Positions 1-5,487 of a stretch of 5,588 bases of DNA are shown here, piece after piece. The notes under the pieces were generated by a model that saw nothing but the letters and a program-made list of their open reading frames with translations, had not been told where the DNA came from and made no database searches. Origin of the DNA: Cyanobacteria bacterium UBA5018. Lineage in GTDB: Bacteria > Cyanobacteriota > Cyanobacteriia > PCC-6307 > Cyanobiaceae. The position numbers and the translations under genes are program-made. Position 1 is the stretch's first letter; every line of letters begins with the position of its first letter. Location: positions 1 to 5,588 of the forward strand of contig DGYA01000042.1 in the NCBI GenBank assembly GCA_002396505.1, read 5' to 3'.

Positions 1-903
1 CTGCTGCCAGCGCTGCAGCAGCGCCTGTTCAGCGCAGCCCGCCAGCAGCGCATCCAGGGCCGCCGGATCTGGCCGCCAGGCCGCCGGCTCGGCCACGGCG
101 GCCCCTATCCGTTCCAGATCGGCCTCCAGGGTGCCGCAGCCGAGCTGGTGGCCGAGGCGGCCTGGATCGAGGCTGTCGGCCAGGGCGTGGTTGAGGCTGC
201 TGAACAGCACGCAGCCGCAGGCCAGGGCCTCCAGCGGCGGCAGCCCAAACCCCTCGCTAACACCCCGGCCCCGCCAGTAGTCGGCCGAGTCGTAGAGCAC
301 CACGGTGGCGGAGTTGAACAGGTCCACCAGGTCGTCCACCCAGCCGCTCTGCAGCTCCACCCGCAAGCCCCGCTGGCGCAGGGCGGGCAGCAGCTGCCGC
401 AGCAGGTAGGGGCTGCTCTTGCGCTGCTGCACCAGCACGTCAATCGGGCGCCGGGCGTTGGCGAGCCGATCGCCCCGCTCCAGCCACTTGGATTGCAGGG
501 CATTGGGCACCAGAAACAGGGGGCTGCGCGGCGCCCGATCGCCCCAGTAGCCCAGGGTGTTGCGACTCACCGCCAGCACCGGCACCCCCGGCGGCAGCTG
601 GAAGCCATAGCCACTGCTGTGGGCGTGGTAAGCCACGGGCCGACCCCGCAGCCGCCGCAGCAGGCCGGGCACATCAAAACCCCAGCTCACCACCCAGAGG
701 GCCGGGCCAGGGGCCGCTTCCTCGGCCAGCAGGTCGTCGAGATAGGGGTGCTCAACCTCCCGCTGCCGGTAGGTGACCAGCTGCACGGGGCGATCCCCGC
801 CGGCGGCGAGCAATTGGGCGGTCTGCAGCTCCACCAGCAGGCCGCCGCAGCGAAAGCGACCGCTGGTGCCGGGCAGCAAAAAACGCAGCGGCGCCAGGGG
901 CAC
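1..903 (-). CDS. GT-B fold glycosyltransferase (GT4-like), C-terminus cut by window edge
   Basis: I translated this frame by hand because it contains no ATG. From a GTG at 903 it stays open for 301 codons to the window edge. The N-terminus (RFLLPGTSGRFRCGG, about residues 5-19) looks like the first beta strand and glycine-rich loop of a GT-B Rossmann domain. Residues 213-229 carry the hallmark donor-site block SEGFGLPPLEALACG, with the E-x7-E pair at E217 and E225 typical of retaining GT4-type enzymes. The protein would transfer a sugar from an activated donor, probably at the cytoplasmic side in cell-surface polysaccharide or glycolipid synthesis; the substrate cannot be read from sequence. 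It lies 160 bp downstream of ho1 on the same strand. The GTG is preferred because the upstream extension is low-complexity Ala/Ser/Thr; TTG at 906 or 993 are alternatives. Family assignment is firm, the start is uncertain. Confidence 0.85.
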   Translation of the reverse strand, partial: MPLAPLRFLLPGTSGRFRCGGLLVELQTAQLLAAGGDRPVQLVTYRQREVEHPYLDDLLAEEAAPGPALWVVSWGFDVPGLLRRLRGRPVAYHAHSSGYGFQLPPGVPVLAVSRNTLGYWGDRAPRSPLFLVPNALQSKWLERGDRLANARRPIDVLVQQRKSSPYLLRQLLPALRQRGLRVELQSGWVDDLVDLFNSATVVLYDSADYWRGRGVSEGFGLPPLEALACGCVLFSSLNHALADSLDPGRLGHQLGCGTLEADLERIGAAVAEPAAWRPDPAALDALLAGCAEQALLQRWQQ

Positions 904-928
904 CAAGGCAGCCAGCGGCGCTTCAACA

Positions 929-964
929 GCGCTGGTAGTGGCGCTGGCAGTGGTGCTGGCAGCG
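929..964. repeat. Three imperfect 12-bp tandem repeats
   Basis: Three consecutive units, GCGCTGGTAGTG, GCGCTGGCAGTG and GTGCTGGCAGCG, lie between the likely glycosyltransferase start and the ho1 stop. Read in the glycosyltransferase frame they would give only Ala, Ser and Thr, which argues that this stretch is a spacer or, if translated, a disordered leader. Confidence 0.6.
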
Positions 965-1020
965 CTATTGGCGGCAGGGCTGGCGGAGATATCTGGCGAC
1001 AACGCCCGATCAGAGCAAGG

Positions 1021-1063
1021 GGGCTGGCTGGAGTCTGCCCCAGCCGCCCGGGCACACCAGCCC
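1021..1063 (-). terminator. Nested inverted repeats directly after ho1, possible terminator
   Basis: Immediately after the ho1 stop, CCAGCCC (1057-1063) pairs with GGGCTGG (1021-1027). Inside it GGCTGG (1026-1031) can pair with CCAGCC (1040-1045) around an 8-base loop. The two stems share bases, so they are alternatives. No run of T follows in the direction of ho1 transcription, so a canonical intrinsic terminator is not shown. It may end or attenuate ho1 transcription or stabilise the mRNA 3' end. Confidence 0.3.
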
Positions 1064-1777
1064 TCAGGCGGGCACGGCCTCGGTGCTGCCGGAGCGCTGG
1101 CGCTTGGTGAGGAACCCGAAGAGCACCTTGCCGATGGCGGCGATCAGATTGCCCTCCAGCTCCTGGAACATCTGCATGTTGCAGTGGAAGGCCTCGTTGG
1201 CCTCGGCCACGATGCGATCGGCGGTGGCCTGGTCGATCGGCAGGCCGTCGAGCACGGCGCGGTAGTTGACCTTGAAAGCCTTCTCGTCGGGAATTGAATC
1301 GAACTCGTAGAAGCGCAGGCCGTCGTGCTCGCCCAGGTTCATCGCCTTCTGGGCGATTTTTTTGAGGATCTGGCCGCCGGAGAGGTCGCCGATGTAGCGG
1401 GTGTAGTGGTGGCCCACCAGCAGCTCGGGGGCCTCCTGGGCCACGCTGTGGAGGCGGGCCACATAGGCCTGGGCTCCAGGGGTGGCCTTGATCGAGCTAC
1501 GCCAGTCGCCACCGAAGTAGAAGGCGAGATCCTGTTCGAGCGATTCGCGGCGGTTGAGGGCGGCGAAGTTGATCTGACCCACCACGGGGTGATCGGCGAG
1601 GCGGCCGATCTCCTCCTCCATGGCGCAGTACACGAACCAGAGGTCGGCCACCAGGGTGCGATAGCTGGCCTTGTCCACCACCCCCTTGAGGAAGCAGCTC
1701 ACGAAACCGGTGTTTTCGGCCATGGTGTGGGCCTTCTTCGTTCCCTCACGGAGCTGGGAAGCCAGGGCGACAGACAT
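1064..1777 (-). CDS. ho1: Heme oxygenase (biliverdin-producing)
   Basis: Ho1 is a soluble, ferredoxin-dependent enzyme that opens heme to biliverdin IX-alpha, CO and iron. In cyanobacteria this is the committed step toward phycobilins for phycobilisomes and phytochrome chromophores. With the start at 1777 the protein is 237 residues, close to the usual 240. The proximal heme-ligand histidine is H17 in KKAHTMAE, and the distal helix motif GDLSGGQ lies at about 130-136 with D131, G134 and G135. The family is all-helical and the sequence shows no signal peptide or membrane segment. An in-frame ATG 11 codons upstream (1810) is possible, but the 1777 start places the ligand at its usual position and is preceded by a GAGGA-like ribosome site. 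The gene upstream on the same strand ends 89 bp away, so either a shared transcript or its own promoter is possible. It appears intact. Confidence 0.97.
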   Translation of the reverse strand: MSVALASQLREGTKKAHTMAENTGFVSCFLKGVVDKASYRTLVADLWFVYCAMEEEIGRLADHPVVGQINFAALNRRESLEQDLAFYFGGDWRSSIKATPGAQAYVARLHSVAQEAPELLVGHHYTRYIGDLSGGQILKKIAQKAMNLGEHDGLRFYEFDSIPDEKAFKVNYRAVLDGLPIDQATADRIVAEANEAFHCNMQMFQELEGNLIAAIGKVLFGFLTKRQRSGSTEAVPA

Positions 1778-1802
1778 CGGTCCTCGGTGCGGCACGGGCA
1801 GA

Positions 1803-1857
1803 TAACCCAAACTAAAGGGAGGATTCGCAACAAAGGCGACAAGATTGCGAAGGGTTA
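1803..1857. promoter_or_regulatory. Nested inverted repeats upstream of ho1
   Basis: In the 89-bp gap upstream of ho1, TTCGCAA (1824-1830) and TTGCGAA (1845-1851) form a perfect 7-bp dyad with a 14-base spacer. Outside it, TAACCC (1803-1808) matches GGGTTA (1852-1857). On the right the two arms are contiguous; on the left they are separated by 15 bases. It could be an operator or an mRNA leader structure for ho1, or part of a terminator for the gene upstream. I could not identify a convincing -35/-10 pair here. Confidence 0.3.
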
Positions 1858-1866
1858 CGTGCTGAC

Positions 1867-2358
1867 TCAGGCGGCTTCCGCGGCGGGCCCGGCGGCGGAG
1901 CCGCCATCGCGGTCCCAGCCGGCCGTCTCAAACAGCTCAAACAGCTGGCGGCAAAACTGCCGCAGGATCTCCTCCACCGCCGGGCTGGGCAGGTGGGAGC
2001 CGCTGGCCCGCCAATCCCCCACCGTTGCCAAAGTCCAGCGCTCCCCGTCGTAGGTGAGGCCCCGCAGGGTCACCCCCAGCAGCGGCGGCCTGCGGCGGTG
2101 GCTGAGCTGGCCGCCGCCGGGGGGCGCGGCGAGCCGCAGCTGCACCAGCACGGAGCGGCACTGGATGCGGGGGCTCCAACCGGGGAAATGGAAGGAGAGA
2201 TCGAGGGCCTCCCGCTCCCCATGGGCCCGGGTGAGGGGATCGTCCCGCCAGGGCTTGAGGTTGGCCCGGGCGTCGGGGAAATGCTCTCGGAACAGGGCCG
2301 CCACCGAAGCGATGGCCTGGGCCAATTCCAGCGATCGAGCCTGGTCAGCAGCATTCAT
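1867..2358 (-). CDS. Hypothetical protein, likely conserved in cyanobacteria, function unknown
   Basis: A predicted soluble protein of 163 residues if it starts at the ATG at 2358 (MNAADQARSL...). The frame extends to an ATG at 2505, but the extra 49 residues are low-complexity Gly/Ala/Arg and would occupy most of the spacer toward icd, so the shorter form is preferred. The N-terminal 30 residues look helical; the middle alternates short hydrophobic strands (LDLSFHFPGW, SVLVQLRLA, LLGVTLRGL), and a helical tail follows (VEEILRQFCRQLFELFE). That alpha-beta-alpha layout and the sensible amino-acid mix suggest a real gene. No catalytic motif, signal peptide or membrane segment is seen, and I do not recognise the family. 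It is divergent from icd, and ho1 follows 89 bp downstream on the same strand, which suggests a possible two-gene transcript. The start context GGGGGC gives only a weak ribosome site. Confidence 0.72.
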   Translation of the reverse strand: MNAADQARSLELAQAIASVAALFREHFPDARANLKPWRDDPLTRAHGEREALDLSFHFPGWSPRIQCRSVLVQLRLAAPPGGGQLSHRRRPPLLGVTLRGLTYDGERWTLATVGDWRASGSHLPSPAVEEILRQFCRQLFELFETAGWDRDGGSAAGPAAEAA

Positions 2359-2522
2359 GCCCCCATGTTGGAGCCAGTTATCGGGCAGCGGGGCGGCGAT
2401 CGGCAGTTGCCGACATCCGCCGGCCCCAGCACAACGACCCGCCCTCGCGCCGATCACCAATAACTTTCCGCACTTGAGCGCAGACATAGGCTCATCCCCC
2501 ACCACCCTGCGCCCGGGCCCCC
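2359..2522. promoter_or_regulatory. Divergent intergenic region between icd and the unknown gene
   Basis: This 164-bp spacer must hold the promoter for icd and probably one for the minus-strand gene. The AT-richest part is about 2456-2490. Cyanobacterial icd genes are often controlled by NtcA, but I found no GTA-N8-TAC site, and no clear -35/-10 pair. The bases just before the icd ATG are C-rich (GCCCGGGCCCCC), with no Shine-Dalgarno sequence. Confidence 0.4.
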
Positions 2523-3950
2523 ATGGCCGCCTACGAGAAGCTCACCGCCCCCAGCGGCGGCACCGCCATCCGTTTCGAGCAGGGCCAGCCGGTGGTGCCC
2601 AACGATCCGATCATCCCCTTCATCCGCGGCGACGGCACCGGCGTGGATATCTGGCCCGCCACCCAGCTGGTGCTGGATGCGGCGGTGGCCAAGGCCTACG
2701 GCGGCGAGCGCCGCATCGAGTGGTTCAAGGTGTATGCCGGCGACGAGGCCTGCGACCTCTACGGCACCTATCAATATTTGCCCCAAGACACCCTCACCGC
2801 CATCGAGGAGTACGGAGTAGCGATCAAGGGACCGCTGACCACACCGATCGGCGGCGGCATCCGCTCCCTGAACGTGGCCCTGCGCCAGATATTTGATCTG
2901 TATTGCTGCGTGAGGCCCTGCCGCTATTACGCCGGCACCCCCAGCCCCCACAAGCGGCCTCAAGATTTAGATGTAATCGTGTATCGCGAAAACACGGAAG
3001 ATATCTATATGGGCATCGAGTGGGAGGCCAATGATCCCGTATGCCTCGATCTCATCAAACATCTCAATGAGGTGGTGATTCCAGCCAACGGCAAACTCGG
3101 CAACCGTCAAATCCCGGTGGGTTCGGGCATCGGCATCAAACCGGTGAGCAAGAACGGCAGCCAGCGCCACATCCGCAAGGCGATCCAACACGCCCTGCGG
3201 CTGGAGGGCAATAAGCGCCACGTCACCCTGGTGCATAAGGGCAACATCATGAAATTCACCGAGGGGGCCTTCCGCGACTGGGGCTACGAACTGGCCACCA
3301 CCGAATTCCGCGCCGATTGCATCACCGAACGCGAAAGCTGGATCCTCGACAACCTGGAGCGGGATCCGGGCCTGAGTGTGGAGGGCAACGCCCGTCAAAT
3401 CGAACCCGGCTACGACGCCCTCACCCCCGAAAAGAAACAGTTTATTTGCTCCGAAGTGCAGGCTGTGATCGATGCCATCGGCGCCAGCCACGGCAATGGC
3501 CAGTGGCGCCAGATGGTGCTGGTGGACGACCGCATCGCCGACAGCATCTTCCAACAAATTCAAACCCGGCCCCAGGAGTATTCGATCCTCGCCACCCTCA
3601 ACCTCAACGGCGACTACATCTCCGATGCAGCCGCCGCCGTGGTGGGGGGCCTGGGCATGGCCCCTGGCGCCAACATCGGCGATAAGGCGGCCATTTTTGA
3701 AGCCACCCATGGCACCGCCCCCAAACACGCCGGCCTGGATCGCATCAACCCAGGCTCCGTAATCCTCAGCGGCGTGATGATGCTCGAATTCATGGGCTGG
3801 CAGGAAGCTGCAGACCTGATCACCCAAGGCCTCAGCGCCGCCATCGCCGCCGGCGAAGTCACCTACGACCTGGCACGTCTAATGGAACCACCCGTGGCCC
3901 CGTTGAGCTGCTCCGGTTTCGCGGCGGCGGTGGTGGCTCGCTTCGAGTGA
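2523..3950 (+). CDS. icd: NADP-dependent isocitrate dehydrogenase
   Basis: Icd oxidatively decarboxylates isocitrate to 2-oxoglutarate, making NADPH. In cyanobacteria this is the main source of the carbon skeleton for nitrogen assimilation by GS-GOGAT. The 475-residue protein aligns with E. coli Icd. Substrate residues are S115, R121 (both in IRSLNVALRQ), R131, R155 and Y162 (RENTEDIY), and K239 (VHKGNIMK). The metal aspartates are D340, D364 and D368 (NGDYISD). In the cofactor site K401 and R452 match E. coli K344 and R395, supporting NADP use, while H402 stands where E. coli has Y345. It is about 55 residues longer than E. coli Icd, most of this an insertion around 270-325, as known for cyanobacterial Icd. 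The start at 2523 gives the expected N-terminus but has no visible ribosome site. It is cytoplasmic and appears intact. The 3' end overlaps the junk tail of a minus-strand pseudogene. Confidence 0.98.
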   Translation: MAAYEKLTAPSGGTAIRFEQGQPVVPNDPIIPFIRGDGTGVDIWPATQLVLDAAVAKAYGGERRIEWFKVYAGDEACDLYGTYQYLPQDTLTAIEEYGVAIKGPLTTPIGGGIRSLNVALRQIFDLYCCVRPCRYYAGTPSPHKRPQDLDVIVYRENTEDIYMGIEWEANDPVCLDLIKHLNEVVIPANGKLGNRQIPVGSGIGIKPVSKNGSQRHIRKAIQHALRLEGNKRHVTLVHKGNIMKFTEGAFRDWGYELATTEFRADCITERESWILDNLERDPGLSVEGNARQIEPGYDALTPEKKQFICSEVQAVIDAIGASHGNGQWRQMVLVDDRIADSIFQQIQTRPQEYSILATLNLNGDYISDAAAAVVGGLGMAPGANIGDKAAIFEATHGTAPKHAGLDRINPGSVILSGVMMLEFMGWQEAADLITQGLSAAIAAGEVTYDLARLMEPPVAPLSCSGFAAAVVARFE

Positions 3951-3956
3951 TTTTTT
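3937..3956 (+). terminator. Possible short intrinsic terminator overlapping the icd stop
   Basis: CTCG (3937-3940), loop CTT, then CGAG (3944-3947) form a 4-bp stem, extendable by one G-T pair. It is followed within three bases by six T residues (3951-3956). The stem lies inside the last codons of icd and the T-run starts right after the stop codon. The stem is short, so efficiency is doubtful. Confidence 0.4.
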
Positions 3957-4003
3957 GCGGGAAGTGAATTCTTGCTGGAATAAGTTCTTGCGGGAATAGT
4001 TTT
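3955..4003. repeat. Three imperfect 16-17-bp tandem repeats after icd
   Basis: The units are TTGCGGGAAGTGAATTC (3955-3971), TTGCTGGAATAAGTTC (3972-3987) and TTGCGGGAATAGTTTT (3988-4003). They share TTGC-GGAA and are more AT-rich than their surroundings. They begin in the T-run after the icd stop and mark the boundary between the core gene and the degraded region to the right. Confidence 0.7.
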
Positions 4004-4473
4004 GAGCGAAGAGCATCGCGGATGGCCAGGGCGATGGTCTTGAGCGCCGCCTTCAGCACCACTAAATCCGGGCAGAGGGGCGGAAAGCCATCGCGCTCCG
4101 CATCGCTCAGGGCGCGCCAACGATCCAGCCTCACCAGGCTGGCGTCGGGGCTGCGCACGGAACCATCCGGAAGTCGGAAGCCAGCGGAACTGTCGCCAAC
4201 GATCCAGTCCCCGGTGGTTCGGGCCCAGGCCTGCAGCTGGAAGCGCAACGCCGATTTCCGTGCACTGGTACTGCCGCCGGTGGGGGTAATCTCGATGAGG
4301 GTGCCGTCGGCATCCAGCTCCAGCACCGCCTCCGGATTGGCGTCACACACTTCCGCGAACTGGGAAGGCGTGAAGGTAAGCATGCGGGGCAGGGTGAGCA
4401 TGGGGGCCTGCGACAGGTGTGATCTCAATTTGAAGAGTTCAGGGAAGATGGTGCAGTAGCGGTCGGAAAGGCG

Positions 4474-4549
4474 TGGCAAACCCACCGGCGCCCGGCGGCG
4501 ATGATCAGCCGACTGGCTTGCTGGTGGCGGGGGGCTGATTGGTTTGCCA
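4474..4549. repeat. 76-bp element with perfect 9-bp terminal inverted repeats (MITE-like)
   Basis: TGGCAAACC (4474-4482) is the exact inverse of GGTTTGCCA (4541-4549). A second inner pair, ATCAGCC (4504-4510) and GGCTGAT (4533-4539), lies asymmetrically inside. The trinucleotide GCG flanks both ends (4471-4473 and 4550-4552), as a 3-bp target duplication would, although three bases can match by chance. It contains no ORF of its own. Recognisable RES toxin sequence ends at its right edge. It could be a non-autonomous mobile element, a dispersed palindromic repeat, or a hairpin terminator relic. Confidence 0.5.
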
Positions 4550-4630
4550 GCGGCCGGAGGTGTACATTCCGCCGCCGCCATCAAGTGCTGTATCCAGGTA
4601 GGGCTTGCGGCAGATCCGCCATACGCGCAT
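4505..4630 (-). pseudogene. RES-domain toxin, 5' fragment only
   Basis: Read from ATG 4630, the first 28 codons (MRVWRICRKPYLDTALDGGG, then MYTSGRW) match the N-terminus of RES-domain toxins. These are NAD+-degrading enzymes that pair with Xre/MbcA/ParS antitoxins. The family is named for conserved Arg, Glu and Ser; only the Arg of GRW (R27) survives. After W28 the sequence enters the 76-bp inverted-repeat element, reads 13 unrelated codons and stops at 4505-4507. Intact toxins are roughly 150-230 residues, so this is a nonfunctional stub. Its ATG overlaps the antitoxin stop as TGATG, the translational coupling expected of a two-gene TA operon, which supports the call even though the fragment is short. 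No continuation of the toxin was found left of the element. Confidence 0.68.
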
Positions 4631-5035
4631 CAGCTAAAGATCCCGTAATTGATGCGCAGCAATACTTCTTCTAGCTGACGCGTGCCGATCTCGGTGTCTA
4701 TAAGATCGAGAGGCATCTCGCAGCCCAATGCACGGTTGGCAGTCTTCAGCCACCCGCGGGCCTTGTCGATGGAGCCGGTCAGACTCCTTGGGGTTGAGCT
4801 GTCGCGCCTCCATCCTGCGGGCGACGGTTCGAGAAGGAATCCCGAAAACCGCTGTGAATTGCTGCGGAGAAATTTCGAGTTGCTTTGCTAGTGCCACAAA
4901 CGCTGAGAAAGGCAGACCACTGCGGATGGCATCGGGAAGCTCGGCCAAGCTGGTTGCTCGCAGACGCAATATTGAGGCCGCTGCTTCCAGCTCAGGACTG
5001 GTAGAGAAAGTTGCCGGTGCGGCCTGGCTTGCCAT
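4630..5035 (-). pseudogene. Xre/MbcA/ParS-family antitoxin, frameshifted with internal loss
   Basis: These are type II antitoxins that bind the RES toxin through a C-terminal domain and repress their own operon through an N-terminal helix-turn-helix. The first frame, from ATG 5035 to codon 88 at 4772, contains the HTH region (FSAFVALAKQLEISPQQF, then FGIPSRTVARR, 43-74) and the conserved NPKESDRL. The frame then shifts by one base at 4771. From 4770 the second frame reads IDKARGWLKTANRALG and LDLIDTEIGTRQLEEVLLRI, the conserved toxin-binding C-terminus, and stops at 4630-4632. Joined, the two parts make 134 residues. Intact members have roughly 15-18 more residues between SDRL and KARxWL, so I infer a deletion of about 45-55 bases that also broke the frame. 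In the original frame translation continues with unrelated sequence to 4634. The domain assignment rests on motif recall. Confidence 0.85.
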
Positions 5036-5044
5036 ATTGCAATA
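5035..5044. promoter_or_regulatory. Perfect 10-bp palindrome at the antitoxin start, candidate operator
   Basis: TATTGCAATA is a perfect palindrome that overlaps the first base of the antitoxin ATG. Type II antitoxins commonly repress their own promoter through such sites, so it may be the remnant operator. A second dyad, CTGGC-GTT-GCCAG, lies at 5058-5070. No Shine-Dalgarno sequence precedes the ATG, and the AT-rich bases here could also serve as a -10 element for a leaderless message. Confidence 0.35.
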
Positions 5045-5171
5045 CTAATGCGGCCATCTGGCGTTGCCAGGAAAGCGACTCGCGGGGGCCTCAGGCATTT
5101 CCGAGGACCACGATTATTGCTCGGTGCATGCTGAACTCCTTATCGATAGGAGCAAGAGCAAGTCAGTCGCC

Positions 5172-5423
5172 CTAGCATTCTCCATTCCAATATGCACCTG
5201 CTATGGAATTGGTTGATACATCTCGAAGCCCCCCTGGGCTATGATCTACAAAGTTTGCGAGTAGCCCCTGGATGACCTCGCGCCCCTGTAGCCCGGGTTC
5301 AGCGCACCCAGAATCCACCAACACTCCATCGTTCTTGAAGTATACCGCATTTCTGGCCGACGCGGAAGAGAGATTGCTGCTTCTCTGAATCTTGACAAAT
5401 CTAAAGCAAATAGCTTTCTGCAT
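5172..5423 (-). CDS. Doubtful 83-residue ORF, weakly like an NTF2/SnoaL-type fragment
   Basis: An 83-codon frame in a stretch of clearly lower GC than the left part of the window. Residues 25-60 (NAVYFKNDGVLVDSG, CAEPGLQGREVIQGLLANF) have the feel of the strand-then-helix segment of NTF2-like or SnoaL-like proteins, where a 'D-pG-reaI--fL' pattern is common. The match is impression only. It is shorter than such domains (about 110-140 residues), has no ribosome site before the ATG at 5423, and ends soon after the matching block, so it would be a broken gene if real. No signal peptide, membrane segment or catalytic set is visible. It could be a chance ORF. Confidence 0.3.
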   Translation of the reverse strand: MQKAICFRFVKIQRSSNLSSASARNAVYFKNDGVLVDSGCAEPGLQGREVIQGLLANFVDHSPGGLRDVSTNSIAGAYWNGEC

Positions 5424-5487
5424 GATGAGGGCAAGCGAATATATGGCTTGAGGCAGATAAGCTATACATGGTTCCCGCCAACAGAGA

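Larger units (their letters stand above)
3859..4401 (-). pseudogene. Uma2-family (DUF820) endonuclease, C-terminal half lost
   Basis: The frame is open for 180 codons from ATG 4401 (ATG 4383 is an alternative), but only about residues 1-115 (down to 4057) resemble the Uma2 family. Seen there are the N-terminal strand pair (AVLELDADGTLIEITPTGG, 24-43), the basic helix after it, GFRLPDGSVRSPDASLV with the acidic D86, and CPDLVV at 110-115 with D112. Intact members continue as CPDLVVEV-SPSD, supplying the catalytic Glu and a later Lys of the PD-(D/E)xK nuclease fold. Here the next residues are LKAALKTIALAIRD, and the rest is unrelated, passes through the tandem repeats and overlaps icd by 92 bp. 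I infer a deletion or recombination at about 4057 that removed the active site; neither other frame restores it. Intact Uma2 proteins are often multicopy in cyanobacteria and their role is poorly known. Confidence 0.75.

Noticed and set aside
148..1110. Long plus-strand ORF of 320 codons, rich in Gln, Gly and Ala
   Set aside because: It is the codon-aligned antisense of the glycosyltransferase and shows no domain of its own.
1325..2053. Plus-strand ORF of 242 codons
   Set aside because: It is antisense to ho1 and the unknown gene; the His/Val/Gly-rich composition is typical of a shadow frame.
2359..2522. NtcA-binding site before icd
   Set aside because: No GTA-N8-TAC match or close variant is present in the spacer.
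2967..3827. Minus-strand ORF of 286 codons inside icd
   Set aside because: It is the antisense of a clearly intact icd.
4402..4473. Continuation of the RES toxin left of the inverted-repeat element
   Set aside because: Removing the element with one GCG copy gives a frame with no RES motifs, so the downstream toxin sequence is truly absent.
4402..4584. Upstream extension of the Uma2 frame to an ATG at 4584
   Set aside because: It runs through the inverted-repeat element and the RES stub, is Pro/Ser-rich and has no family similarity.
5136..5152. Inverted repeat CTCC-TTATCGATA-GGAG as a terminator or attachment site
   Set aside because: The arms are only 4 bp, no T-run follows, and no integrase is nearby.
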